Shown here piece by piece: positions 8,091 through 16,746 of a stretch of DNA of 41,767 nt. Numbering within the stretch: the first letter of the stretch is position 1; each line of letters begins with the position of its first letter. Below the pieces are notes generated by a model. The model ran no database searches and was not told the origin of the DNA. It saw only the letters and a program-made list of their open reading frames with translations. The DNA comes from an uncultured Pelagibacteraceae bacterium. Lineage in GTDB: Bacteria; Pseudomonadota; Alphaproteobacteria; Pelagibacterales; Pelagibacteraceae. Location: assembly GCA_902597675.1 (NCBI GenBank), contig CACJYR010000011.1:1-41767 (forward strand). The letters run 5' to 3'. Position numbers and translations under genes: made by a program.

Positions 8091-8599
8091 CTCACAATTT
8101 CCTCAATAGACAATTCTTCATAATGTTCTGTAGGTTGAACAATCCAAGGGTCTGATTTTAATCTGATAGGACAAAAATCAGGTTCAAAAGTTGATGATTT
8201 CTTTTTCCATAAACAAGCAGTTTTTACTTCTTTTATATTATCTTTAGTTGGGCCATAATTTTTCAACCACTCTATGCTTTTATTAAGCGTTAAACCAGTA
8301 TCTGAAAGATCATCTATTAAAAGAACCTTACTAAAATCTTTATTACTTGCCAAAGAACTTATTTCTCTTGCAAACATTAATTTACCCTGTTGATCCTCTA
8401 AACCTTTACCTGAATAACTTTGAATAACAATATATGCTATTGGTAATTTCAAAATTCTTGATAAAATATCAATTATAGGAGCTGCCCCTCTCATAATACC
8501 AACTAATACAGTTGGTTTATATTTTTCATGAATTTGTATTGCTAACTTTTCAACAATTTGAGTATATTCATCAAAACTGATAATTAATTTCTCTGCCAT
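8072..8599 (-). CDS. Purine phosphoribosyltransferase (xanthine-guanine / hypoxanthine type)
   Basis: Cytosolic enzyme of the type I phosphoribosyltransferase fold that joins a purine base to PRPP. The PRPP loop is VLLIDDLSDTGLTL, and the N-terminal LVGIMRGAAPIIDILSR provides the PPi-loop region. A C-terminal base-binding region contains DPWIVQPTEHYE. The ATG at 8599 (MAEKLIISFDEY) is preferred; an ATG at 8614 would add MIINF. Neither has a clear Shine-Dalgarno. The length is about 175 residues. The convergent neighbour is a purine permease, so the two probably import and trap a base. Whether xanthine, guanine or hypoxanthine is preferred cannot be read from sequence. Confidence 0.85.
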   Translation of the reverse strand: MAEKLIISFDEYTQIVEKLAIQIHEKYKPTVLVGIMRGAAPIIDILSRILKLPIAYIVIQSYSGKGLEDQQGKLMFAREISSLASNKDFSKVLLIDDLSDTGLTLNKSIEWLKNYGPTKDNIKEVKTACLWKKKSSTFEPDFCPIRLKSDPWIVQPTEHYEELSIEEIVRKNKQG

Positions 8600-8642
8600 G
8601 AAATTTATTATCATAATTAAAAATAATTAAAAAGGAGAAATC

Positions 8643-8939
8643 ATGAAGGCTTATTGGATAAGTTTGTATACTAAAGTGGATGACCAAGAAAATTTAAAAA
8701 AGTATGCAGAGACAGTGACTCCAATTATTAAAAGTTATGGTGGTTTACCTTTAGTTAGAGGTGGCAAACATACAACTTTCGATGGTGATGATTTTTTAAG
8801 AACTGTGGTTTGGGAATTTCCAAATTACGAGCAAGCTTTAAAGTGTCATCAATCTAAAGAATATCAGGCTGGTTGGAATTTAGCCAAAAAGACAACTATA
8901 AGACACATGCAAATCGTTGAGGGATTTAGTACTGAATAG
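8643..8939 (+). CDS. DUF1330 family protein
   Basis: A 98-residue single-domain protein of the dimeric alpha/beta-barrel (ferredoxin-like) superfamily, DUF1330. It shows the typical pattern MKAYWISLYTKVDD at the N-terminus, IKSYGGLPLVRGGK in the middle, and TVVWEFPNYEQALKCHQSKEYQ before the last helix. AAAGGAGAAA ends two bases before the ATG, giving a good ribosome site. Its start is divergent from the phosphoribosyltransferase and its end overlaps the convergent glycosylase gene by 14 bases. Biochemical function of this family is not established; no catalytic residue is claimed. Confidence 0.85.
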   Translation: MKAYWISLYTKVDDQENLKKYAETVTPIIKSYGGLPLVRGGKHTTFDGDDFLRTVVWEFPNYEQALKCHQSKEYQAGWNLAKKTTIRHMQIVEGFSTE

Positions 8940-9561
8940 GTTCAGGATCTATACTTCTCCACAAATACCATGTAGCTACTGAGCAATAAGGTGAAAATCT
9001 TTTTTTAAGTAAAGACACAAATTTTTCTGGTGGAAAATATCTTTTATTATAATTTTTAGAAATCGCTCTCAAAAGCCCAATATCTTGTATAGGCCAAATG
9101 TCAGATCTATTATAAGTAAAAAGTAAAATCATTTCAGCCGACCATCTACCTATTTGTTTTAAATTAGATAAATAAACTATAGCTTCCTCATCACTCATAT
9201 TATTTATTAATTTGGGATTAAATGATTTATTAAGAATTTGTTTTGCTAAACTTTTTATTCCTAAGACTTTTTGCCTACTTAATCCACAATTTCTGAGTTG
9301 TGTTGTTGTCAATTTAGATACAGTTTTAGGATTAATCTTATTTTTACATTTTTTCTTAAATTTTAAAAAAACTGAATTTGCTGCTGCAACACTTATTTGT
9401 TGACCAATAATACTTTTACACAATGAAAAAAAAATATCCTTTCTTGAGGTAAGAATTGTTTCATTGGGACTTTGATAATTTTTAATTAATCTTGACATTA
9501 TTTTATCCCTTTTGGATAAATATCTTTTAGCTTTATTCCAATATTTTGGAACTTTAGTCAT
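8926..9561 (-). CDS. DNA-3-methyladenine glycosylase, AlkA-like (HhH-GPD)
   Basis: Base-excision repair enzyme that removes alkylated purines from DNA. The helix-hairpin-helix is LKQIGRWSAEMILLF, followed by the GPD region NRSDIWPIQDIGLLRA, in which the aspartate after PIQ is the expected catalytic residue. SIIGQQISVAAANSV is the conserved early segment. At 211 residues it is the short form without the E. coli AlkA N-terminal domain, and no Fe-S cysteine cluster is present, which separates it from Nth/MutY. Its ATG overlaps the end of the DMT transporter gene by 8 bases, so the two are co-translated. Its stop end overlaps DUF1330 in convergent orientation. Confidence 0.88.
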   Translation of the reverse strand: MTKVPKYWNKAKRYLSKRDKIMSRLIKNYQSPNETILTSRKDIFFSLCKSIIGQQISVAAANSVFLKFKKKCKNKINPKTVSKLTTTQLRNCGLSRQKVLGIKSLAKQILNKSFNPKLINNMSDEEAIVYLSNLKQIGRWSAEMILLFTYNRSDIWPIQDIGLLRAISKNYNKRYFPPEKFVSLLKKRFSPYCSVATWYLWRSIDPEPIQY

Positions 9562-10438
9562 TGATTGTTTTAGAAGTGATTATTTTTTTATTGTAAATTT
9601 CTCTTCTAAAAATAATTAATGTTGAAATAATTACCAAAAAGGCTCCAAGAAGAGTTTTGATTGTTGGAACCTCACCCCAAATAAAATATCCAAAAATTAT
9701 TGCAAACAAAAGAGCTAAATATTTTAAAGGAGTTACCAAAGAAACCTCGGAATACTTATATGACTGACCTAACCATAAATTTGCAACACCTCCAAAAATA
9801 CCAACAAAAGATAATAAAATAAAATCCTGTAAATTGGGCATAACCCATCCTTGTGGAATAGTTAAAAAACTCAATATGGTTATTGATAAGGAAAAATAGA
9901 ATGAAATTAACCAAACAGGTTCTGTGGTCGATAACTGTCTTATTGATATTGCTACATAAGATAGACCTAGACAAAATATTATGGGAAAAATATAATAAAT
10001 ATTAAGTTCACTTATCCCTGGTTCAGTTATTACTAATATTCCTATAAAGCCAACTATCACAGCTAACCATCTATAAATTCCAACTCTTTCACTTAATAAA
10101 AAAATTGAAAATATAGTTGTAAAAATTGGAGCAGCAAAAGAAATACTGACAACAGTTGCGAGGGGTAATTTTCTTAAAGCAATAAAAATTGCTACTAAAG
10201 CAATTAAACCCGATAAGCACCTAAGGGCATGCAAACCTGGTCTTTTGGTTTGATAAAAATTGTGAAGTCTATCTCTCGGTATAATGAGAAAATAAAATAG
10301 TATCCCAAAGAACCCTCTAAAAAATAAAACCTGTCCAATTGGATAATCGACTGACCACTTGACAATTATATCCATTAGTGAGAATGCACAAACAGACATA
10401 AACATGTACAAAAATCCCAATTGATTTTTACTTAGCAT
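9554..10438 (-). CDS. DMT-superfamily permease (EamA domains)
   Basis: Inner-membrane transporter of the drug/metabolite superfamily with two EamA repeats (about residues 8-140 and 150-285) and ten predicted membrane segments; 294 residues is normal. Typical features are the start MLSKNQLGFLYMFMSVCAFS, the end of the first repeat ERVGIYRWLAVIVGFIGILV, and the end of the second, WGEVPTIKTLLGAFLVIIST. These carriers mostly export amino acids or small metabolites, but the substrate cannot be predicted. It is the first gene of a two-gene minus-strand unit with the glycosylase and diverges from msrA with 35 bases between starts. Confidence 0.9.
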   Translation of the reverse strand: MLSKNQLGFLYMFMSVCAFSLMDIIVKWSVDYPIGQVLFFRGFFGILFYFLIIPRDRLHNFYQTKRPGLHALRCLSGLIALVAIFIALRKLPLATVVSISFAAPIFTTIFSIFLLSERVGIYRWLAVIVGFIGILVITEPGISELNIYYIFPIIFCLGLSYVAISIRQLSTTEPVWLISFYFSLSITILSFLTIPQGWVMPNLQDFILLSFVGIFGGVANLWLGQSYKYSEVSLVTPLKYLALLFAIIFGYFIWGEVPTIKTLLGAFLVIISTLIIFRREIYNKKIITSKTIND

Positions 10439-10473
10439 ACGAATAATTTGTAAATTAATTTAAATCATAATCA

Positions 10474-10917
10474 ATGGAAATAGCAGTTTTAGCACTTGGA
10501 TGTTTTTGGGGGCCTGAAATCAAATTCAGCAAAATTAATGGTGTTATCAAAACTGAGGTTGGTTATTGCGGTGGTAATAGTTCACAAACCTCCTATAAAG
10601 AAGTTTGTACAGGAAGTACAAATCATGCTGAAGTTGTTAAAATTGATTTTGATGAAAAAGTAATTACTTATGAGGAAATTCTAAAAATTTTTTTTGAAAT
10701 TCATGACCCAACCACACTAAATTCTCAAGGACCAGATTTTGGTACACAATATAGAAGTGAAATCTTTTATTTGAATGACAATCAAAAAAAAATTGCAGAA
10801 GATGTTCTTGACCAGGTCAATAAAAAGTTATCAGGAAAAGTTGTAACAAAAATTTCCCTTCTAAAAAATTATTGTATTGCTGAGGAATATCATCAAAAAT
10901 ATTTAGAAAAAAGATAA
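10474..10917 (+). CDS. msrA: Peptide-methionine (S)-S-oxide reductase
   Basis: Repairs oxidised methionine in proteins and as free amino acid. The catalytic Cys10 is in GCFWGPE; FEIHDPTTLNSQGPDFGTQYRS holds the substrate-binding region, and AEEYHQKYL is the usual C-terminal motif. At 147 residues it is a short form without an N-terminal extension. It has extra cysteines at 32 (GYCGG, where GYAGG is common), 45 and 134 (NYC before AEEYHQ); one could act as the resolving cysteine. It has a TAATG overlap with the downstream sulfurtransferase gene, so the two are probably one transcript. Confidence 0.93.
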   Translation: MEIAVLALGCFWGPEIKFSKINGVIKTEVGYCGGNSSQTSYKEVCTGSTNHAEVVKIDFDEKVITYEEILKIFFEIHDPTTLNSQGPDFGTQYRSEIFYLNDNQKKIAEDVLDQVNKKLSGKVVTKISLLKNYCIAEEYHQKYLEKR

Positions 10918-11732
10918 TGTCATTAGTAGAAACTGATTGGCTCGAAAATAACAAAGAAAAAGTAAAAATAATTGATTGCTCGTGGCACATGCCACAAACG
11001 AAAAGAAATGGTTTTGAAGAATATAAAACTCAACATATCTCAGAGTCCATTTTTTTTGATCTAGATGATAATTCTGACAAAAATACAAATCTTCCTCATA
11101 TGTTAGTAAATAAAAATGAATGGGAAAAAATAGTCTCAAATATGGGAATCAAAAATGAGGATATGATTATTATTTATGATGATTCTGATGTTGTAAGCTC
11201 ATGCCGCTGTTGGTTTAATTTTATCTATTATGGTCATGATCCGAAACTAGTTTATGTTTTAAATGGGGGTTTAAAAAAATGGCTGAAAGAAAATAGAAAA
11301 GTAACAAATAATTTATCTAAAGTTATGAAGTCAGACTACAAAAGTTTTGAAAAACAGGAATTAGTTAAAAACAAAGACTCAATTAATCAAAATATAGAAA
11401 ACCAAAATTTTAGGGTTGTTGATGCAAGAAGTAAAGAAAGATTTGAAGGTAAGGTTCCTGAGCCTAGAAAGGGATTAAAAAGTGGAAGTATTAAAAATTC
11501 TGTATGCATACCATTTGGCTTTTGTCTAAATGAGGATAGAACTTTTAAAAATAAACAAGAACTTGAAAAAATTTTTAAATCTTCCTTAAAAAACTTAAAT
11601 GATAAAAATATTGTTTTTTCATGTGGATCTGGGGTAACCGCGTGTGTTTTGGCACTAGCTTATTCTTTAATAAATGATAAATATCGACCCTGTATTTATG
11701 ATGGTTCTTGGGCTGAATACGGGTTAATTTAA
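10917..11732 (+). CDS. sseA: 3-mercaptopyruvate / thiosulfate sulfurtransferase
   Basis: Two-domain rhodanese of 271 residues. The N-terminal inactive domain (about 1-125) contains HISESIFFDLDD and MIIIYDD. The C-terminal catalytic domain (about 150-270) contains VVDARSKERFEGKVPEPRKG and the active loop CGSGVTAC; CGSGVTA is the 3-mercaptopyruvate sulfurtransferase form of the loop. It transfers sulfane sulfur to thiols or cyanide and acts in cysteine catabolism. Its start overlaps the msrA stop, and the RND adaptor gene begins five bases after its end. Pairing with msrA suggests sulfur-amino-acid or redox housekeeping, but that is inference. Confidence 0.9.
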   Translation: MSLVETDWLENNKEKVKIIDCSWHMPQTKRNGFEEYKTQHISESIFFDLDDNSDKNTNLPHMLVNKNEWEKIVSNMGIKNEDMIIIYDDSDVVSSCRCWFNFIYYGHDPKLVYVLNGGLKKWLKENRKVTNNLSKVMKSDYKSFEKQELVKNKDSINQNIENQNFRVVDARSKERFEGKVPEPRKGLKSGSIKNSVCIPFGFCLNEDRTFKNKQELEKIFKSSLKNLNDKNIVFSCGSGVTACVLALAYSLINDKYRPCIYDGSWAEYGLI

Positions 11733-11737
11733 AAAAA

Positions 11738-12607
11738 ATGAAAAGATCAACTAAAACTATATCAATTATTTTAATATTTTTTCTAATCATTGCAGCAGTA
11801 ATTATTGGTAGAACAATGATCGGAAATCATTTTAAAAAAAAATTTAGTAAAAGACCTCCTCCAGGAATAATTGTCACTGAAGTAGTAAAAAAAGAATTTG
11901 CTGAAACAATAGAGACCTTTGGTACTGCAATTTCAAAAAAATCTGAGACTTTTAAAATAAAAAAAGATGATCTTTTTGAAGATTTTAAATTAAAAGACTT
12001 TGTTAAAAAAGGAGATGTAATAATCAAGTTGAAAAGTGGAAATATTATAGCTCCATTCAGCGGAGTGCTCGGTTATACAGGTCTTACAGAAGATATTCTT
12101 GTATCTAACAATATATTCATCATAACTTTGGATGATAATTCAACTATTTTCTCAGACATCAAAATTCCAGAGAATTATTCTGCATCTATTAAAAAAGGTC
12201 TTCCAGTTGACGTAAAATTATCTAGTTTTAAAGACAAAACTTTTTCAGGTGAAGTTGATTTTGTATCAAGCAGGATTAACGCAGATACAAGAAGTATATT
12301 ATCCAGAATTAAAGTGCAAAATAGTAATCTCGAACTAATTTCGGGATCTCTATTAGAAGTAAGAGTTAAATTTAATCTTAGAAACGCATTAAGTGTGCCT
12401 GATACAAGCGTGATGATTGAGGGCGACAAATCCTATGTTTACAAAATAAATGGCGAAAATGTTGCAAATAAAACTGAGGTTAAAACAGGTCTAAGAAGTA
12501 ATAAAAACATCGAGGTAATTTCTGGATTAAGTGAAGGAGAAATAATCGTTGCTGAAGGATTAAAAAAAGTAAGACCTAGAGGAAAAATAAAACCTATTAC
12601 AAAATAA
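11738..12607 (+). CDS. RND efflux membrane-fusion protein, hairpin-less
   Basis: Periplasmic adaptor of a tripartite RND pump, anchored by an N-terminal membrane segment (about residues 8-27). The lipoyl halves (about 62-98 and 103-131) are joined directly: KKGDVIIKLKSGN runs straight into IIAPFSGVLGYTGL. In AcrA-type proteins an alpha-helical hairpin of some 60-100 residues lies at this point and contacts the outer-membrane channel. Beta-barrel (about 135-210) and membrane-proximal (about 215-280, ending GLSEGEIIVAEGLKKVRPRG) domains follow. This explains the short length of 289 against 370-400. The stop is followed immediately by the ATG of the RND pump. No outer-membrane channel gene is nearby. 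Confidence 0.88.
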   Translation: MKRSTKTISIILIFFLIIAAVIIGRTMIGNHFKKKFSKRPPPGIIVTEVVKKEFAETIETFGTAISKKSETFKIKKDDLFEDFKLKDFVKKGDVIIKLKSGNIIAPFSGVLGYTGLTEDILVSNNIFIITLDDNSTIFSDIKIPENYSASIKKGLPVDVKLSSFKDKTFSGEVDFVSSRINADTRSILSRIKVQNSNLELISGSLLEVRVKFNLRNALSVPDTSVMIEGDKSYVYKINGENVANKTEVKTGLRSNKNIEVISGLSEGEIIVAEGLKKVRPRGKIKPITK

Positions 12608-15600
12608 ATGTTTATTACTGAACTAAGCATAAAAAGACCAGCTGTTTCTTGGGTAATGTCTTTAATCTTAATTATTTTTGGTTTATTTGTCTTTTGGAAA
12701 TTACCAGTTAGAGAATTACCCAATGGAATACAACCACCTGTAGTCCAAGTCCAAGTAGATTACAAATCTGCATCAGCATCAATTGTGGATCAAGAAGTTA
12801 CTCAAGTCGTTGAGGACGTTATTGGAGGTGCTGAAGGTATAAAAAATATAGACTCAAAATCTGAAAATGGAAGAAGCACAATTAACGTAGAGTTTGATAC
12901 TAGCATTGATTTAGATAACGCTGCAAACGATATAAGAGAGAGAGTTGCGAGAGTTGTAGATAATTTACCATCTGAGTCTGATCCTCCCCAAATATTAAAA
13001 AGAGCAGCTGGTTTTACCACGACTATGTGGTTGTCATTATCGTCTGCAACTTGGAGTGATCTTGAACTAGGAGACTATGCAGAAAGATATCTAGTGGATC
13101 AGTTTTCTAGTATTAAAAATGTTGGAAGAATTCTTGTTGGTGGTCTTAGAGAATTAAGCATCAGAGTTTGGATAGATCCAATTAAACTTGCTGCAAATAA
13201 TTTAACTATTAAGGAAGTAGAACTTGCAATGCGTGGAGAAAATATAAGTCTTCCAGCTGGTACTCTTGAGGCAGATAACATTGACCTAACATTAAATTTA
13301 GATAAATCATACAACGATATAAATTCGATTAAACAGTTGCCAATAAAAAAAACAAATAATAAAGTCATTTTGTTATCTGATGTTGCTGATATTGAATTTG
13401 GACCTGTTTCGGAAAAAACACTTTTTAAAGCTCAAACAAAAGATCAAATTAATTTAAGGACGGTGGGTATTGGTATTTATGCAAGAAGTGGAGCCTCAAC
13501 AGTCGAACTTTCAAATGAAATCAAAAAAAAGATAGTAGAAGTTAAAAAATCTTTACCAAATGAATTGGATTTAAGAGTTTCATTTAACAGAGCAAACTAT
13601 GTGGAGGCTGCTATTGAAGAGGTGTATAAAACCCTTTTGATTGCTTTTGTATTAGTAGTACTAATAATTTATTTATTTCTCGGGAATCTTAAAGCTGTAG
13701 TCGTTCCAGCAATAGCTCTTCCAGTAAGCTTAATAGCATCTTTTTTAGGTCTTTATATTTTTGGATTGTCCATCAATATATTTGTTCTTTTAAGTTTTAT
13801 TTTAGCGATTGGAATAATTACTGATGACTCGGTGATTATGACTGATGCAATATATCGAAGAATAGAAAATGGAGAAACTCCACTGGTTGCTGCCTATAAA
13901 GGGTCTAAACAAATTTCGTTTGCAATTATAGCGACAACATTAATTCTAGTAGCTGTATTTTTACCACTGATATTTATCGAGGGAATTTCAGGAACATTAT
14001 TTAGAGAAACAGCAATTGCATTATCATTTTCAATAGTCGTCTCATCATTTGTTGCTCTTACTTTATCGCCAATGCTCGCAAGTAAATTTTTAAATAAAAA
14101 AACTTCAAAGAGAATTTTTATTCAAAAATTTGAAAAAATATTTTTAGGATTTTCAAAATTCTACAAAGAGACTTTAGATGTCATTGCTCACAAAACAAAA
14201 TCAGTAGGTTCTTTTATTATATTTGTAGTTATTAGTTCTATATTACTGTTTAGTTTCTCTAAAAAAGAATTATTACCAATGGAAGATCGCGGTGCCTATT
14301 TAATTATTGGTGCAACAGATGAAGGAAGCTCTTTTGAGTACACACAAGAACAAGCACAAAAAGTTGAAGCTAGGTTAATTCCACTTTTACAAGCTGAAGA
14401 CAGCCCCTACTCAAGATTCATCATGAGAGTACCTGGTTTCGGTAGTTCCGCAAACTCGTATAATAGTTTTATCATAATTGCACTTTTAGATGACTGGAAA
14501 AATAGGAAAAAAGGACAACAGGTTGTTTTAAGAGAAGCTATAGGAAAAATTGTTACATTACCTCAAGCTCTTGCTTTTCCAATATCTCCACAATCAATCA
14601 GGGTATCTAATTATAATAAGCCAGTACAAATGGTTATTTATGGGAGTACCTATGAGGAACTTGAAGAAATTCAAAAAAGAGTAATTAGAAAATTAAGATC
14701 AAATAAAAGTCTCTCAAGAATTGAGTCTGATTACAATCGAAACAAACCTGAGGTGAAATTAGTTATTAATAAAAATAAAGCTAAAGATTTAGGTGTTTCA
14801 ACAAAAGCTATAGGGGAAACACTTGAAACTCTTTATGGTGGAAAAAAAATTACAACTTTCAACAAATTAGGTAAGGAATACCCAATAGTAGTTCAGCAAT
14901 ATTTATCTGATAGAAGGAATAAAGAAGGAATTTCTAAAATTTTTGTTCGTTCTGAAACAAATGGAAAACTAATCTCTTTATCAAATTTAGTTAGTTTTAA
15001 AGAGGAAGGTTCAGCAAAACAACTTGCTAGGTACAATAGGCAACGAGCAGTCACAATATCTGCAAATATTAATGAAGGATACACCCTAACTGAGGCGATA
15101 AAATTCTTTGAGAATATCATGGCAGATTTAGCTCCAAAAAATCAAATTACTTGGAAAGGTAAATCAGAGGAAATTAGAGAAACTAGTAATGAATTATTCA
15201 TAATTTTTGCTCTCGCATTACTCACAGCTTACTTGGTGATGGCAGCAACATTTAATTCATTCGTTCATCCCTTCATTATAGTTTTAACAGTTCCTTTGGC
15301 AATTTTTGGTGGGTTGGTATTTATTTTATTTTTAAATAGTTCAGTTAATATTTTCTCTCAGATCGCTTTGATAATACTTATCGGTATATCGACTAAAAAT
15401 AGTATTTTAATTGTTGATTATGCTAATCGAATTAGGACTACAGGAAAAAGTATTGAACTAGCTGTGAAAGAAGCTTGTGCAGTAAGATTTAGACCTATCA
15501 TTATGACATCATTAAGTACAATGATCGCAATGATACCTCTTGTTATTGGAAATATTGGCCCAGGTGCAGGTGAAGGATCAAGATTAGCTGTGGGAGCAAC

Positions 15601-15736
15601 CATCTTGGGTGGTATGATAATTTCAACTTTTTTCACATTATACGTTACTCCATCAATGTATTTAGCTTTAGCAAAAAATACTAAAAGGATTGATGTGATA
15701 GATCTAGAATTAAAAAAAGAACTTTCTAAAAAATAA
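12608..15736 (+). CDS. RND efflux transporter (AcrB/MexB-like HAE1 family)
   Basis: Proton-driven inner-membrane efflux pump of 1042 residues with the standard plan: TM1, first periplasmic domain, TM2-7, second periplasmic domain, TM8-12. The proton relay is intact: Asp406-Asp407 in GIITDDSVIMTDAIYRR (TM4), and the TM10 lysine in ILIGISTKNSILIVDYA. The N-terminus MFITELSIKRPAVSWVMS and RELPNGIQPP are typical. The start codon abuts the stop of the fusion-protein gene, so stoichiometric expression is likely. Its end overlaps the convergent lipoprotein gene by 11 bases. Substrates could be toxic metabolites or lipophilic compounds; sequence does not say. Confidence 0.94.
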   Translation: MFITELSIKRPAVSWVMSLILIIFGLFVFWKLPVRELPNGIQPPVVQVQVDYKSASASIVDQEVTQVVEDVIGGAEGIKNIDSKSENGRSTINVEFDTSIDLDNAANDIRERVARVVDNLPSESDPPQILKRAAGFTTTMWLSLSSATWSDLELGDYAERYLVDQFSSIKNVGRILVGGLRELSIRVWIDPIKLAANNLTIKEVELAMRGENISLPAGTLEADNIDLTLNLDKSYNDINSIKQLPIKKTNNKVILLSDVADIEFGPVSEKTLFKAQTKDQINLRTVGIGIYARSGASTVELSNEIKKKIVEVKKSLPNELDLRVSFNRANYVEAAIEEVYKTLLIAFVLVVLIIYLFLGNLKAVVVPAIALPVSLIASFLGLYIFGLSINIFVLLSFILAIGIITDDSVIMTDAIYRRIENGETPLVAAYKGSKQISFAIIATTLILVAVFLPLIFIEGISGTLFRETAIALSFSIVVSSFVALTLSPMLASKFLNKKTSKRIFIQKFEKIFLGFSKFYKETLDVIAHKTKSVGSFIIFVVISSILLFSFSKKELLPMEDRGAYLIIGATDEGSSFEYTQEQAQKVEARLIPLLQAEDSPYSRFIMRVPGFGSSANSYNSFIIIALLDDWKNRKKGQQVVLREAIGKIVTLPQALAFPISPQSIRVSNYNKPVQMVIYGSTYEELEEIQKRVIRKLRSNKSLSRIESDYNRNKPEVKLVINKNKAKDLGVSTKAIGETLETLYGGKKITTFNKLGKEYPIVVQQYLSDRRNKEGISKIFVRSETNGKLISLSNLVSFKEEGSAKQLARYNRQRAVTISANINEGYTLTEAIKFFENIMADLAPKNQITWKGKSEEIRETSNELFIIFALALLTAYLVMAATFNSFVHPFIIVLTVPLAIFGGLVFILFLNSSVNIFSQIALIILIGISTKNSILIVDYANRIRTTGKSIELAVKEACAVRFRPIIMTSLSTMIAMIPLVIGNIGPGAGEGSRLAVGATILGGMIISTFFTLYVTPSMYLALAKNTKRIDVIDLELKKELSKK

Positions 15737-16325
15737 TATATTTATTTTTATTTAAAGAATTGCTGCAACTTAATAATTGTTTTTTATAAATATTTGATTG
15801 TTTCTCTACTTTTTTAGCTAAACCAATAACTTTTTTATTTTTTTTATAATGCTTAAAATTTCCCCAGCCCTCATGATAAGCTAAATATTGTTTAAAAGCA
15901 TCTTGTTTGGAAATTTTTAAAATAGTTTCTGATTTACTGGTATACCAACCAATGAAATCAACACTATCTTTAAATCTAGCTCTTGTTGCTAACTTATTTC
16001 CTGTTTCTTTTTTATATTGTTCCCAAGTCCCTTTGACTGCCTGAGAATATCCAAATGAACTTGATGGGCGTTTATAAGGGATTACCTTAAATATTTTTTG
16101 TCTAGCTGGTTTAGCTAACCAGTCAAAATCTGACTCCATTTTTATTATAGCTAATTGAATATAAATAGGAGTTCCCCATTTTTGCTCTGTTCTTTTTGCA
16201 TACTTATACCAGAGATAACGCTCATTAAATATTGAACAACTATTTCCGGTATTTGATGGAATTGATGAACATCCTGTTAAGAAGAAAATAAATAATATAA
16301 TAAATTTATTTTTTAGTGGTCCCAT
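15726..16325 (-). CDS. Lytic-transglycosylase-like (SLT domain) lipoprotein
   Basis: Predicted outer-membrane or periplasmic lipoprotein of 199 residues. The signal KFIILFIFFLTGC places the lipidated cysteine at residue 19. An SLT/goose-lysozyme-like fold follows: a candidate catalytic Glu64 in AIIKMESDFDW, then SSSFGYSQAVKGTWEQYK (the usual GLMQ-like segment, here FGYSQ) and AYHEGWGNFKHY near the end. This suggests cleavage of peptidoglycan glycan strands to anhydromuropeptides. Its ATG lies inside the 3' end of the VanZ-like gene (20-base overlap), and its stop region overlaps that of the RND pump. Enzyme activity is inferred from the motif only. Confidence 0.78.
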   Translation of the reverse strand: MGPLKNKFIILFIFFLTGCSSIPSNTGNSCSIFNERYLWYKYAKRTEQKWGTPIYIQLAIIKMESDFDWLAKPARQKIFKVIPYKRPSSSFGYSQAVKGTWEQYKKETGNKLATRARFKDSVDFIGWYTSKSETILKISKQDAFKQYLAYHEGWGNFKHYKKNKKVIGLAKKVEKQSNIYKKQLLSCSNSLNKNKYIIF

Positions 16326-16701
16326 ATTTATTTATAAGATTCTTAATAAAAATTACAACTACCACCCCTAATAAATTTCCGAATAAATCTGACCACTGAA
16401 AACTCCTTTCAGGAATTACTATATGAAACACTTCTAATAGAACTGAAATTACTAAAAGATAATATAAAGCTAGTTTTAATTTTTCTGAATTCAAAAAAGT
16501 CAAATATCCTAAAATAGTAACTAATCCAAAAGCGTAAAAATGGTTAGATGATATTAGAAAATCTGATGTAATTTGTGGTTGCACTTTACAATTATCAAAA
16601 AAAATACATCCCAATAAACTTCCAGGAAATAAATATAAGACAATTAATAATAAATTAATTACATAAAAAAATATTTTAAATTTTGAAAAAAAATTTATCA
16701 T
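16306..16701 (-). CDS. VanZ-like membrane protein
   Basis: A 131-residue protein with four hydrophobic segments (about 12-28, 47-67, 75-93 and 108-122). The end of the third and start of the fourth carry the VanZ-family pattern, FHIVIPERSFQWSDLFGNLLG, with the characteristic acidic and arginine residues before an S-D-xx-N stretch. VanZ confers teicoplanin tolerance in enterococci; chromosomal relatives have no established function. It is followed by, and overlaps, the transglycosylase-like lipoprotein gene, which hints at a cell-envelope role. No Shine-Dalgarno is obvious. Confidence 0.8.
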   Translation of the reverse strand: MINFFSKFKIFFYVINLLLIVLYLFPGSLLGCIFFDNCKVQPQITSDFLISSNHFYAFGLVTILGYLTFLNSEKLKLALYYLLVISVLLEVFHIVIPERSFQWSDLFGNLLGVVVVIFIKNLINKYGTTKK

Positions 16702-16746
16702 TAAATTAGATAGTTTTATTTATAAATTTAATTTAAAGATAATTAT

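Noticed and set aside
12175-13368. Several antisense open frames inside the RND adaptor and pump genes
   Set aside because: They lie opposite well-conserved coding DNA, show no recognisable domain or ribosome site, and are expected by chance in the mirror frames.
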